A stretch of 64,000 nucleotides of DNA from CAZAZQ01 sp964489705 (GTDB taxonomy: Bacteria > Zixibacteria > MSB-5A5 > GN15 > FEB-12): contig CAZAZQ010000009.1 of NCBI GenBank assembly GCA_964489705.1, positions 1-64,000 of the forward strand. The letters are read 5' to 3'. Shown piece by piece: positions 52,448 through 61,984 of this stretch. Position 1 is the first letter of the stretch, and the number at the start of each line of letters is the position of its first letter. Made by a program: the position numbers and the translations under genes. Under the pieces are notes generated by a model. That model did no database searches and had not been told where the DNA came from. It was given only the letters and a program-made list of their open reading frames with translations.

Positions 52448-52696
52448 TCAAAAGCTGTCTATTTTTTCTTGGCTTTCCTTGAGGTTACGTATTTCCCGCT
52501 CGAGGCTGTAAATCCGGCTTTCATACTGCTCCAACTTTCTCTCCCGCATTTTGGTGGTCGTCCGAATCAACAAACCCAGCGAGATCAGCATGAAAAGCAC
52601 CGAATTAACCTGACGGAAAATTTCTCCCATGTTGAAAATCGAGTCGAGAAACGCCAAGATACCCAAAAAAAACAAGACACCGCACCAGGCAAACAT
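52448..52696 (-). CDS. Small membrane protein with C-terminal coiled coil
   Basis: The 82-residue protein has two hydrophobic helices (about 3-20 and 30-46) and a charged C-terminal helix, REREIRNLKESQEKIDSF-like, that could form a coiled coil. No family is recognised. It lies alone on the minus strand between two plus-strand genes. The membrane pattern is coherent, but there is no strong ribosome site, so it may not be real. Confidence 0.5.
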   Translation of the reverse strand: MFAWCGVLFFLGILAFLDSIFNMGEIFRQVNSVLFMLISLGLLIRTTTKMRERKLEQYESRIYSLEREIRNLKESQEKIDSF

Positions 52697-52856
52697 GGCA
52701 ATACTCCATTTGGGGGTGAACGATTATCCCTCTTTCGAGTAAAATAATTGTTTGTATATTTATAACCGGTATTATATTATCGTACTTTTTTATTTTGATA
52801 TAACCGTTTCTATAGAGAATTATCGGAGTGATTCATTGCTGCTTTAGGAGGATAGC

Positions 52857-55619
52857 TTGTCAGACATACCGTTCCAGCCCAAGAAAGAATTCGATAAAAC
52901 CAACGCCATCATAGCGGTAGGTGTTGCTCTTGTTTCTTTTATAGTCTATTCTCTCACCGTTCAACGCTCTATCCCTTTTTGGGATTGCGGTGAGTTTATC
53001 GCCTGCTCGTACATTTTGGGGATTCCTCACCCGCCCGGGACGCCGCTTTTTATTTTGCTGGGCAGGATATTTTCCATCATCCCGTTTGTCGACGATATCT
53101 CCTATCGCGTCAACTACATTTCCGTTATCGCCTCTTCTTTCACCGCTTTGTTCAGCTATTTGCTGACGGTGCGGCTGGTGCGCTACTTCTTCCCCAAGGA
53201 TAAAGATTCCGGTATCAATCGCTTTATCGCCTATGTTGGCGGGATTGCCGGAGCGTTCTTTGTGGCGTTCGGGCAGACCAACTGGTCGAACTCGGTGGAA
53301 GCCGAAGTGTACGGCATCGCGCTGGCGCTGTCAGTGATGCTTGTCTGGCTGACGTTGCGCTACTTTGAAGAGCGAGGAACGATGGCGGCGGCGCGCACGA
53401 TGATTTTATTCTTCTACCTCGCCATGTTGGGCATCGGCATCCACATGACGGTCTTTCTCATCGTGCCGGTCTGTTCGCTCTTCTTTATTCTCAAAAAGAA
53501 CGCCACCACGCGAGACTGGACTATCCTCAACGGGTTTATCATGTTCGAACTTTTGCTGATAATTCTCTTTTCCAACGGGCGAGGCGGACCGACGCTGTTC
53601 TACCTGGTGTCGTTTTTCGCCGCTCTGGTCATGCTCGTTCTTCTCTACAAGAAAATCAACTGGGCGATAACCCTTGCCATTGCCTCGGTCTCGACGGTAA
53701 TGATCGGCTTTGGCGATTACTTCAATTACACGCCGATTATCTTTGGGCTTATGATTGTCCTGGCGATAATTTCGGAAAAGAAGGGCTGGCAACTTCAGTG
53801 GAGGGCTGGCTTGGCGATTATCCTTATCGGAGCGGTGGGGATGTCTATACACTTGTTCATCTGGATTCGTTCGGCTCACAACCCCCGCATCGACGAAAAT
53901 AATCCCTCCCGCTCGTGGGATACCTTCGTGAATTACCTTGACCGGAAACAGTACGGGCAAGTCTCGATGGTTGACCGGATGTTCCATCGCCGCGGTGCCT
54001 GGTCGAACCAGTTCGGCAGGCATCCGCATATGGGCTTCTGGTCGTATTTCGAGGAGCAGTATTCTCCGGGAAGATGGGTTTTCTTACCCTTCTTCGCCTT
54101 GGGGGTGTTCGGTATTTTCACCCTCATAAGAAAAAGACTGGAGGTGGGGCTTCCCTTCCTCACCTTACTTTTGCTCTGTTCGGTGGGGCTCATTTTGTAC
54201 ATGAACTTCGCCGACGGGACCAAATACGACCCCCGCACCGGCGACGCTTATTTGGAAGTGCGAAACCGGGATTACTTCTTTACGCCGGCTTTTGTCTTTT
54301 TCGGTATTGCCATGGGGGTAGGAGTCTCCGCGCTCATGAAATATGCCAAAGATAAGGTGGCGGAAGCAAGCCCCAACAAGCAACGGGTGGCGGTGTATGC
54401 CACCTCGGCTTTGGTGCTCCTCCCCGTCGTATCGTTGGCGCATAATTATCACACCAATGACCGCTCGAAGAACTTTATTGCCTACAATTATGCCGCCAAT
54501 ATTCTCGATACCTGCGAGCCGAACACCATTCTCTTTACCTCGGGAGACAACGACACCTTCCCAGTCTGGTGCCTGCAGGAGGTGTATGACTACCGCAAGG
54601 ACGTTCGGGTGGTCAACCTCTCCTTGCTCAACACCGACTGGTATGTGGCACAGATGAAAAACCGCTACAACGTCCCCATTTCGCTGACGGATGACCAAAT
54701 TCTTTGGTATCCGTTCGAAGCTCGTAACGGGATGATTGGCTATCGCCCTCGCAAGCCGTTTTACGACCGCCCCCGCAAGCGGAGAACCTATCTCCAACCG
54801 GCACCGTACGAGGGGAGAATCGTCAAGGTCGCCGACATGATGGTGGACGAGATCGTTTTGGAAAATAAGTGGAAGGATCCCATATACTTTAGTTCCCTGC
54901 CGTATGCCGAATCGCCGCTCAAACTGCGCGACCGTGCCACGGCGGTGGGAATTTTGTACAAGCTCGAGCGGGAACCGAAAGAGCGTCTCATCGACGTCGA
55001 TCGCGGCTATGATTTGTACATGGACACGTACCGTTTCGGCGGCTTTGAGAACTCGAAAGTCTACCGCGATGAAAACGCCACCGGGGTGTATATCGGGATG
55101 GGCATCAACGCCGTTCGCGTCTTCGACGAGCTCAATCGCACCAACCAGATCGACAAAGCAAAGAAGTTAGCCGAGAAGATGATACAGGTGTACCCGGAAT
55201 ACTGGCAGATGTATGTCCTGTTGGCTGACCTTTACGAGAAGGACGGCGACACCGCCAAAGCCGACCACTTATTCGAACAGCTTCACGATACGTTGACCTC
55301 TTTCCTTGCTTCCAATCCTCAAAATCTTTTCTACATGCAAGACCTCGGCTTGGCGAAGGTGGAATTGGGCACCCGCCGGAACGACACTGCGATGGTGAAT
55401 GAAGGGGTTCAACTCAGCTGGAAAGCCTTCAAAGCCAACCCGAACAGCAATTACGCCTTCCGCAAGCTGTTTACGGTGCTCTCGCAGCAACGCCGCTATT
55501 CCGATATTAAGCGGGCGGCGGAAATGTTTGCGGAGTACAAAATTAACCGGAACGATCCGCTGGTGCAATCGATTCTCGGATTGGGGCAGGGAGGGTCAAT
55601 ACCCAACCAGCACCGGTAA
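52857..55619 (+). CDS. DUF2723 / TMEM260-like polytopic membrane protein
   Basis: The start is TTG 52857, directly after an AGGAGG ribosome site with a 5-base spacer. The 920-residue protein has roughly twelve membrane helices in its first 550 residues. It contains the DUF2723 signature FWDCGEFIACSYILGIPHPPGTP with an Asp/Glu pair in the first loop, as in the GT-C transferases. Animal TMEM260 is a protein O-mannosyltransferase, so a lipid-linked sugar transferase role is plausible. The C-terminal 330 residues are periplasmic and end in TPR-like helices (AKKLAEKMIQVYPEYWQMYVLLADLYEKDGDTAKA). It has no glycosyltransferase partner nearby. Confidence 0.88.
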   Translation: MSDIPFQPKKEFDKTNAIIAVGVALVSFIVYSLTVQRSIPFWDCGEFIACSYILGIPHPPGTPLFILLGRIFSIIPFVDDISYRVNYISVIASSFTALFSYLLTVRLVRYFFPKDKDSGINRFIAYVGGIAGAFFVAFGQTNWSNSVEAEVYGIALALSVMLVWLTLRYFEERGTMAAARTMILFFYLAMLGIGIHMTVFLIVPVCSLFFILKKNATTRDWTILNGFIMFELLLIILFSNGRGGPTLFYLVSFFAALVMLVLLYKKINWAITLAIASVSTVMIGFGDYFNYTPIIFGLMIVLAIISEKKGWQLQWRAGLAIILIGAVGMSIHLFIWIRSAHNPRIDENNPSRSWDTFVNYLDRKQYGQVSMVDRMFHRRGAWSNQFGRHPHMGFWSYFEEQYSPGRWVFLPFFALGVFGIFTLIRKRLEVGLPFLTLLLLCSVGLILYMNFADGTKYDPRTGDAYLEVRNRDYFFTPAFVFFGIAMGVGVSALMKYAKDKVAEASPNKQRVAVYATSALVLLPVVSLAHNYHTNDRSKNFIAYNYAANILDTCEPNTILFTSGDNDTFPVWCLQEVYDYRKDVRVVNLSLLNTDWYVAQMKNRYNVPISLTDDQILWYPFEARNGMIGYRPRKPFYDRPRKRRTYLQPAPYEGRIVKVADMMVDEIVLENKWKDPIYFSSLPYAESPLKLRDRATAVGILYKLEREPKERLIDVDRGYDLYMDTYRFGGFENSKVYRDENATGVYIGMGINAVRVFDELNRTNQIDKAKKLAEKMIQVYPEYWQMYVLLADLYEKDGDTAKADHLFEQLHDTLTSFLASNPQNLFYMQDLGLAKVELGTRRNDTAMVNEGVQLSWKAFKANPNSNYAFRKLFTVLSQQRRYSDIKRAAEMFAEYKINRNDPLVQSILGLGQGGSIPNQHR

Positions 55620-55652
55620 CGCCGATTCGGAAAATTTGAAGAGAACAAGTAC

Positions 55653-55690
55653 GGGAAAACGGAGACCGTCCGTTTTCCCTCTTTTTTTTC
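55653..55690 (+). terminator. Rho-independent terminator after the DUF2723 gene
   Basis: The stem GGGAAAACGGA / TCCGTTTTCCC has a 5-base loop and is followed by a T-rich run of ten bases. It separates this gene from the DivIVA-domain gene. Confidence 0.93.
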
Positions 55691-55844
55691 TTCCCTGCCA
55701 AATTAAATTTTCCTGCTCAATTTTTTTACAGAACTCTCCGATACAATAATTGAAGCTGGCTTTGACGGAAAGGAGAGCTTTCTCGACCGTCGAAGCATGA
55801 GATTGATGAGGAAAACAAAAACGTTTGAAATAAGAGAGTGATGT

Positions 55845-56897
55845 ATGGATCTGTCACCGAACGATATCCGAAATTACGAGTTTGCCTCGCAAATGCGCGG
55901 ATATGCCAAAGAAGAAGTCGATGATTTCCGCGAGAAAGTGGCGGTTGCATTGGAGGGGCTCAAACAAGAGAACCTGAAACTCTCTATGGAAAATGAGTCG
56001 CTCAAAACTCAGCTTGCCGGACTGCGGCAGTTTGAAGAGACCATCAAAAACGCCGCCATCGATGCCCGCCGTAATGCCGATATGACCATCGCCAACGCCA
56101 AGAAGGAAGCGGAACTCATCATCTCCCGCGCTCGGACGGAAGCGGAAAGCATACTCGGCTCGCGCGCCAAGAAAGTGAGCGAAATCGAAGACCAAATTGC
56201 CAAACTGGAGCTGGCGAAAAAATCATACCTTGCCAAGCTTCGCAACTTGATTACCTCTCATCTCCAAGTCCTCGACGAAGTTGCCCGCGAGGAAAGCGCC
56301 CCTTCCGCTAAAAACGATCTGGAAGTGACCGATTCGACGGAAGTGAGCCGTCAAAAGCTGGAAACTCTTGTCACGCCGCCATCGAAATCCGAACCGATTA
56401 AGACCGAAGAAGCCAACGCCGTCGAGCACATCATTCCCACCCCGGCACCGGAAGCCACTCCCTCCGAAAGCGAGCCCGCTGCGGCTGCTTCCGAGCAGTC
56501 AAGTTCGGAACATCCGGTCGATCCGGAGCTCGCCGCCGCTTTGGAAAAATACCAGCGGAAAGAACCTCCTCCGATAAAGGAGCAGCCGAGCCCTCCGACG
56601 ATGGATGCTCCTCCCGCTCCCGGACAGATCGTGGAAACCACGGCACGGGCGGAAGATATTCCCAACGGATTTATCACTCCCGAAATGGAAAAAACGCCTC
56701 CGCCGGACGATACCGATAAAATTGCGCTCTCTCCCGACGCTCCGGAGGAAGCGACCGAACATAACGCTATCTCCATCGACCAGTCGACGGAACCGGCCCC
56801 GGCTGAAGAGGATATCAGTCCCGAAAAGCTGGCGCAAGAACTCGACCGCGTCGTCGCCAAATTCGAAGAAGAAATGGACAAAGCGGAAAAAAGCTGA
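55845..56897 (+). CDS. DivIVA-domain protein with acidic/proline-rich tail
   Basis: The 350-residue protein begins MDLSPNDIRNYEFASQMRGYAKEEVDDFREKV, the lipid-binding DivIVA head with its RGY-x(3)-EVDDF motif. A long coiled coil follows (about 28-145). The remaining 200 residues are rich in Glu, Pro, Ser and Ala and look disordered, ending in a short helix. DivIVA proteins mark curved membranes at poles or septa. They are typical of Gram-positive bacteria but also occur in several Gram-negative phyla. Confidence 0.88.
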   Translation: MDLSPNDIRNYEFASQMRGYAKEEVDDFREKVAVALEGLKQENLKLSMENESLKTQLAGLRQFEETIKNAAIDARRNADMTIANAKKEAELIISRARTEAESILGSRAKKVSEIEDQIAKLELAKKSYLAKLRNLITSHLQVLDEVAREESAPSAKNDLEVTDSTEVSRQKLETLVTPPSKSEPIKTEEANAVEHIIPTPAPEATPSESEPAAAASEQSSSEHPVDPELAAALEKYQRKEPPPIKEQPSPPTMDAPPAPGQIVETTARAEDIPNGFITPEMEKTPPPDDTDKIALSPDAPEEATEHNAISIDQSTEPAPAEEDISPEKLAQELDRVVAKFEEEMDKAEKS

Positions 56898-56918
56898 CAC
56901 TACTCCCACCTAACGTAT

Positions 56919-56958
56919 AAAGACTGGCCACGTTACCCTTCCCGGCCAGTCTTTTTTT
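56919..56958 (+). terminator. Rho-independent terminator after the DivIVA gene
   Basis: The stem AAAGACTGGCC / GGCCAGTCTTT with a 14-base loop is followed by a run of T residues. It lies just after the DivIVA stop. Confidence 0.92.
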
Positions 56959-57072
56959 ATGGCGGGAACCGCCCGGATTTTTCTATATTCCTCTCGCGTG
57001 GAAAAGGTGACTTCCCGGTTGGGAAAGGCGTATTCGAAAAAAGTTTTGCTATAAAGAAAGAGAGGAAAGACC

Positions 57073-57903
57073 ATGCAGACGGTAGAGGAATTCCACAGGA
57101 TGCTTGACGAAGCGGTAAACTACATAACCAAACAGGTCTCCCTGCGTCCCACGATCGGGATAATCTTGGGTACCGGCTTGGGGTCACTGGTTGACGGAAT
57201 TGAAATGGTGGGCACCGTCGATTACGACAAAATCCCTCACTTCCCGGTTTCGACGGTCGAGTCTCACGCCGGGCGGTTGTTGTTCGGAAACTTGCGCGGC
57301 AAACCGGTCGTCTGTATGCAGGGGCGGTTTCATTATTACGAAGGCTACTCGTTCCAGCAGATTGCTTTTCCCGTACGGGTGATGAAAGCCTTGGGCATCG
57401 AGACCTTGATTGTCTCCAACGCCGCCGGTGGGATGAACCCTAATTTCAAAGCGGGCGATATCATGCTCATCAAAGACCACATCAACTTTTTCCCCGGCAA
57501 TCCGCTCATCGGACCGAACGACGACAGTTGGGGAGACCGTTTCCCGGATATGTACGAGGTTTATACCTTCAAATTGCAAGAGCTCGCCAAGCAGGTCGCC
57601 CTGGAACTCAAGATACCGTTGCAGGAAGGCGTTTACGTCGGCTTGACCGGACCCTGTATCGAGACGGCGGCGGAATATCGGATGTTGCGCGGTTTCGGTG
57701 CTGACGCCGTCGGGATGTCGACCGTGCCTGAAGTCATTACGGCTCATCACCAGCGTAATCGCATTTTGGCTTTCTCCATCATCACCGATATGGGGCTTGC
57801 CGACAACATGCACCCGCTTTCGTTGGAGGACGTTATCGCCACCGCTTCCCGTACCGAGCCGAAACTCCGTGATTTAATCGCGGGGTGCGTGGAGCGAATG
57901 TAG
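57073..57903 (+). CDS. Purine-nucleoside phosphorylase (trimeric type)
   Basis: The 276-residue protein has the trimeric PNP features: GIILGTGLGSLVDGIE, TVESHAGRLLFGNLRGKPVVCMQGRFHYYEG, LIVSNAAGGMNPNFKAGDIMLIKDHINF and GMSTVPEVITAHH. It cleaves inosine, guanosine and deoxy forms with phosphate in nucleotide salvage. Length is standard. It ends 36 bases before the converging methyltransferase gene. Confidence 0.96.
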   Translation: MQTVEEFHRMLDEAVNYITKQVSLRPTIGIILGTGLGSLVDGIEMVGTVDYDKIPHFPVSTVESHAGRLLFGNLRGKPVVCMQGRFHYYEGYSFQQIAFPVRVMKALGIETLIVSNAAGGMNPNFKAGDIMLIKDHINFFPGNPLIGPNDDSWGDRFPDMYEVYTFKLQELAKQVALELKIPLQEGVYVGLTGPCIETAAEYRMLRGFGADAVGMSTVPEVITAHHQRNRILAFSIITDMGLADNMHPLSLEDVIATASRTEPKLRDLIAGCVERM

Positions 57904-57939
57904 GGGAAAAGTGACGAAAGAGTAGAGGCACTACCCTGC

Positions 57940-58719
57940 TCAGGCTTGCTTGAGAGCGACTACGACCTGGCTGAGGAAAATGCTGATATGCCGCGTATGG
58001 TAGCGGAAGGGGTAGACTATCTCGGTCTGGTGAATGATTTTCAGTTCATTCCCAAGCACGGCGGAAAAATCCGAAAACCAGCGGTCGGGAGAAGTGAACG
58101 CGTGCTCCCAATCGAAGGGGCTGGCAAACACCACCATGCCGGAAGGTCGAACGAGAGAGGTCGCCTTTTGCAGCAGGGCTGACGGTTCCGGATGCCTATC
58201 GACCACGTTGCAGCAGAAAACGACGTCAAACGAGCCCTCATCCAAAGTTGCTTCTTCCAACGGAGCATTGATAATTTCCACTTTGTCTCGGTCAATCGGA
58301 GACGGCAGCCGGAACGGTTTGCCGAACTTCGGCGTTTTCGCTTCGTCCACCAGCGGGAGGTTCTCGTCTCCCTTTTCGCCGAAAAGGAAACGACGCGCCA
58401 GCGACGCAAAATCGGGCGAAGGTTCCACCAAGGTGAGCCGTTTTGTCTTTGGGAATCGGTTCGCCCATTCCCAAATCAGCCTGCCGGTGGCGCCGCCGAT
58501 GTCCAAAAGCGTGCCGGAAAAATCCGTATCGACCGATAGATGTTCCAGAAGCTTGACCGGGAAAGGAGTCCGTTCGCATGACGGTTCCAGTTTTCCCCAT
58601 GAGTGTTTTGTTTCATCGTACAAAAAGTCCCCCCACTCGGCTTCCAGATAACTGGCTACTATTCCCGGCTCGGTGTAGCGAGCTTTGAGGGCTTCTCTCT
58701 GCAAGTCGTTGTCCGGCAT
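57940..58719 (-). CDS. SAM-dependent methyltransferase next to hutH
   Basis: The 259-residue protein has motif I GTLLDIGGATGRLIWEWA, an acidic position in LVEPSPDFAS, and the late block FCCNVVDRHPEPSALLQKATSLVRPSGMVVFASPFDWEHAFTSPDRW. The order VVDR-x-EP then ASP(F/Y)-W recalls the C-terminal methyltransferase of OvoA, which methylates a thiol-histidine. That is a weak visual similarity. Its position after hisS and hutH in one minus-strand unit makes a histidine-related substrate worth considering. It starts 23 bases after hutH. Confidence 0.75.
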   Translation of the reverse strand: MPDNDLQREALKARYTEPGIVASYLEAEWGDFLYDETKHSWGKLEPSCERTPFPVKLLEHLSVDTDFSGTLLDIGGATGRLIWEWANRFPKTKRLTLVEPSPDFASLARRFLFGEKGDENLPLVDEAKTPKFGKPFRLPSPIDRDKVEIINAPLEEATLDEGSFDVVFCCNVVDRHPEPSALLQKATSLVRPSGMVVFASPFDWEHAFTSPDRWFSDFSAVLGNELKIIHQTEIVYPFRYHTRHISIFLSQVVVALKQA

Positions 58720-58742
58720 ATTAACTCCCCCCGAAAACGTGA

Positions 58743-60467
58743 TTATTCCCCGAAAGAAGGGAATCTTTCTTGGGGGTTCGGATATTTTTCCGCCAACGTC
58801 TCCGACGCCAACCGAACAAGCCCCCCATCCTTGACAACCTTAGCCAACCCCTTGAGCTGGTCGGAAAGAACTCGATCATCTTTTACCGGCGGGAACGTCT
58901 CCCGTATTTTTGTTATCACCTGTTCGCAGGCAGGGCTGAGGTGATATTCCCCTTGTTTGTCCTTTCGTTTTTCTCGCAAGGCACGGGCTTGAGCAGCAGA
59001 CGCCAGTTCGATAGCAAGCACTTCTCTCAGCCGCGGCAGCGTTTCCAACACCCGCACCGCTAACCCGGCGCTCATACTGACATGGTCTTCCTGTCCGGCA
59101 TCGGTGGAGAGGGAAAACAAATGAGCGGGCATCGCCGCCCCCCAAATGTAGTTGGTCAACGAAGCGGAGACATACTCGGGAATCATCATCCCGGAGGAAA
59201 TCTTCCGTTTTTCCTCATCTTCTTCATACCATATCAAATCCGCCCCCAGTCCTTCGTTTCGTCCCTCGTCGACATACCGCGCCGCCCGCATATTGGAAAG
59301 TCGGCTCATAATTCCCATCGCTTCCAGAAAGCCGTACAGCCGCACCGCCACCGGCATCCCGTGGAAGTGCCCACCGGAGACGATGTCGATATATTGCCCG
59401 ATTTTCTCTTGGAGCTGCTGTTTGCTGAAAGCACTTTCCGAACCGTCGAACTTTTCTTTCCACAGCATTTCGAGTTTCTCATCGGTCAACTCGAGAATAA
59501 CCGGATTGTCGGTCACGGCGTTGGCTTCAATCTCCAACGTCTTCCGAGCATCGTCGATAAGCTCGGCGCACGCTCCCAAAATCTGAGCGGCGCAGCGAAG
59601 ATTGTAAGGATCTTGAATTTTCTCATCTTTCGAATAGGCGCGGTGAGATTCACGAATTGGCGAGTCTTGCATGAGCTGCCAGATCCACGACGCCACCTTC
59701 CGAGCGCCGGGATGGGGACGAAGCAGGTGCAAATCGGCACGGAAAGGAGTATCGGAGCCTTTCATAACCTGTGCCGTCAGCGCCGTTGCCAAAGCGGCAT
59801 GAGCCAGCAGGTTTTGCATCTCGTGGTAGGCTATCACGGCAATAGCTGTGCTGACCTGCGCTCCGTTGTTCAGGGCAAGCCCTTCTTTCATTTCGATGGA
59901 AAGCGGCGCCAGTCCCGCCTTTTGGAGAGCTTCACCGGCAGGAACGACTTTCCCCTTCCATTCCACCTCTCCTTCTCCCATCAACGGCAACGCCAGATGC
60001 GACAACGGTGCCAAGTCACCGCTGGCACCCACCGAACCATAGCGCGGCACCACCGGCACCATATCAAGGTTGAGCATCTCCAACAAGCGTTCGACCAGAA
60101 CGGCACGGACGCCGGAATGTCCCCGCGCCAATGACGCCGCCCGCAAGAACATCGCCGCCCGCACCACGTCGTTCGGCAGCGGGTCACCCACCCCGCACGC
60201 ATGGGAGAGCAGCAAGTTTCTCTGTAAGTCGGCTGCTGCTTGGTCGTCTACGGAGATATCGACGTTATGCCCGAAACCGCGATTGAACCCGTAGTGCTGG
60301 GTCTTTGTCTCCCGGACAAAATCCACCACTTGTTTGCGACGCTCCTCCAGAAGCGCTTTGGTATCGGGATGCAACTCGACCCGAGCTTGGTTCTTGGCAA
60401 CCTGAATCACCTGCGAGAGCGTGACCGGATGTTTCTCCCGGTCATGGTGAAGTATAAGACTATCCAT
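58743..60467 (-). CDS. hutH: Histidine ammonia-lyase (aromatic amino acid lyase family)
   Basis: The 574-residue protein has the MIO-forming triad Ala148-Ser149-Gly150 in RYGSVGASGDLAPLSHLAL, and the selectivity pair Ser88-His89 in NLLLSHACGVG that is typical of histidine rather than phenylalanine or tyrosine lyases. It would convert histidine to urocanate and ammonia. It is about 60 residues longer than usual HutH, with extra charged stretches around 330-350 and 425. No hutU, hutI or hutG is visible in the window. It begins one base after the hisS stop. Confidence 0.9.
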   Translation of the reverse strand: MDSLILHHDREKHPVTLSQVIQVAKNQARVELHPDTKALLEERRKQVVDFVRETKTQHYGFNRGFGHNVDISVDDQAAADLQRNLLLSHACGVGDPLPNDVVRAAMFLRAASLARGHSGVRAVLVERLLEMLNLDMVPVVPRYGSVGASGDLAPLSHLALPLMGEGEVEWKGKVVPAGEALQKAGLAPLSIEMKEGLALNNGAQVSTAIAVIAYHEMQNLLAHAALATALTAQVMKGSDTPFRADLHLLRPHPGARKVASWIWQLMQDSPIRESHRAYSKDEKIQDPYNLRCAAQILGACAELIDDARKTLEIEANAVTDNPVILELTDEKLEMLWKEKFDGSESAFSKQQLQEKIGQYIDIVSGGHFHGMPVAVRLYGFLEAMGIMSRLSNMRAARYVDEGRNEGLGADLIWYEEDEEKRKISSGMMIPEYVSASLTNYIWGAAMPAHLFSLSTDAGQEDHVSMSAGLAVRVLETLPRLREVLAIELASAAQARALREKRKDKQGEYHLSPACEQVITKIRETFPPVKDDRVLSDQLKGLAKVVKDGGLVRLASETLAEKYPNPQERFPSFGE

Positions 60468-60468
60468 C

Positions 60469-61944
60469 TTACTCTTCTTGTTCGAGAATTTTTTGGACGG
60501 TCGGAATCATCTCCTCTCGAGAGACGGTGACCTGAGCCGGACGGGTTTGTGTCCACTCTTCGCGGTCTTTGACGGACTCGGAGAGTTTGCGACCCATGGC
60601 TAAGTCTTTTATAGAGACCTCATTTTTGGAAAACTCATCTTCGCCGCAAATCACCGCCACCGCCAAGCCACGCCGGTCGGCATACTTGAGCTGGGCGCGC
60701 AAGCCGCTGCCGCCCAGATACACCTCGGCGGGAATATCTACCCGATGAAACTCGGCGGCAATCCGGAAGTATTCGGACATCAACGATTTGTCCATCACCG
60801 TCACCAGCACTGGCTTGAGTCGTTTTTGCGCAGGTCCCAATCCCTTTTGCTGCAACGCTACCAAAAGCCGGTCAACCCCGATGGAGGCACCGGTCGCCGG
60901 TACCGACTTGCCAAGGAAACGTTCGACCAAGTCGTCATACCGCCCGCCGCCGGCTACCGAACCGACGCTGACTCCTTCACCAGATTCTTCCGTGGAACCG
61001 AACGTCAGCACGGCTTCAAAGACCGGTCCCGTATAATATGCCAAACCCCGCACCAGGGTGGGATCGAATATCACACGGTTTTCGCCGTAGCCCAGCGACG
61101 TAAGCAACTCATCTATTTGTCGAAGCTCTTCAACACCTTCTCTGCCGACTTCGGAATCACCCACCAGCGACGCCAAGTCGTCGCAGAAACCGGCACGGTT
61201 CTTACTGTCGACGGAGAGGTAGGCATGAATGGTTTCAATTTGTTTGGGGCTTAATTCGGCGCCGGGAGTAAAATCGCCGGATTCGTCGCGGCGTCCTTTT
61301 CCCAACAAATCCGCTACTCCTTCCCAGCCGAGCCGATCCAGCTTGTCGATTGCCCGCAGCACCACCAGTTGCCGTTCCTGCCCCGCTTCCGAGGTAATGG
61401 GAATGTCCGCCTTTTCAAGCACTCCGTTAAGCACTTTACGGTTGTTGACCCGAATGAGATAATTCCCCTGCGAAATGCCCAACTCTTCCAAAGCGTCGCT
61501 GAGAATACAACAGACCTCGGCATCGGCTGCCATCGAGGGCGTCCCGACGGTATCGAAGTCGCACTGGTAAAATTCTCGGAAACGCCCCGGCTCCGGCTTT
61601 TCCTGCCGGTAGACCAAGCCGACCTGGTAGCGCCGATAGGGTTGGGGAAGCTCGGGATACTGTGCCACCACTCGTGAGAGCGGCGCCGTCAGGTCATAGC
61701 GAAGCGCCACCCAGTGCTTTTTTTCATCCCGAAAAGCGAAAGTTCCCCCTTCCGGGAGGTCGGCGTCGGGGAGGTATTTCCCTAACACATCGGCATACTC
61801 GATGGTCGGAGTTTCCAAAGGCTGAAATCCGTAGCGCTCATACACCCGCGAAATGACGTCAATCATCCAGCGGCGGAGGGGAATAACCTCGCCGAAAATG
61901 TCGCGGAACCCTTTCAATAACCGTGCTTGCGGACGCGCAGGCAT
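60469..61944 (-). CDS. hisS: Histidine-tRNA ligase, divergent (Caulobacter-like) type
   Basis: The 491-residue class II HisRS has motif 2 as PYRRYQVGLVYRQEKPEPGRFREFYQCDFDTVG, the histidine-binding LVRGLAYYTGPVFE and motif 3 ATGASIGVDRLLVAL. The blocks RYDLTAPLSRVVAQYPELPQPYRRY, RVNNRKVLNGVLE and VLRAIDKLDRLGWEGVADLLGKGRRDE follow the divergent HisRS of alphaproteobacteria rather than the common bacterial form. It is also longer than the usual 420 residues. The adjacent tRNA-His has U72 and A73, the identity bases this HisRS type recognises. The gene lies 40 bases after that tRNA. Confidence 0.92.
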   Translation of the reverse strand: MPARPQARLLKGFRDIFGEVIPLRRWMIDVISRVYERYGFQPLETPTIEYADVLGKYLPDADLPEGGTFAFRDEKKHWVALRYDLTAPLSRVVAQYPELPQPYRRYQVGLVYRQEKPEPGRFREFYQCDFDTVGTPSMAADAEVCCILSDALEELGISQGNYLIRVNNRKVLNGVLEKADIPITSEAGQERQLVVLRAIDKLDRLGWEGVADLLGKGRRDESGDFTPGAELSPKQIETIHAYLSVDSKNRAGFCDDLASLVGDSEVGREGVEELRQIDELLTSLGYGENRVIFDPTLVRGLAYYTGPVFEAVLTFGSTEESGEGVSVGSVAGGGRYDDLVERFLGKSVPATGASIGVDRLLVALQQKGLGPAQKRLKPVLVTVMDKSLMSEYFRIAAEFHRVDIPAEVYLGGSGLRAQLKYADRRGLAVAVICGEDEFSKNEVSIKDLAMGRKLSESVKDREEWTQTRPAQVTVSREEMIPTVQKILEQEE

Positions 61945-61984
61945 AACGAACGTTTTCTCCTATGCTTATAAAATAAAAAAGAAG

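Noticed and set aside
59082..60134. A 350-codon frame on the plus strand opposite hutH
   Set aside because: It mirrors the MIO-containing lyase, lacks a ribosome site and shows no domain.
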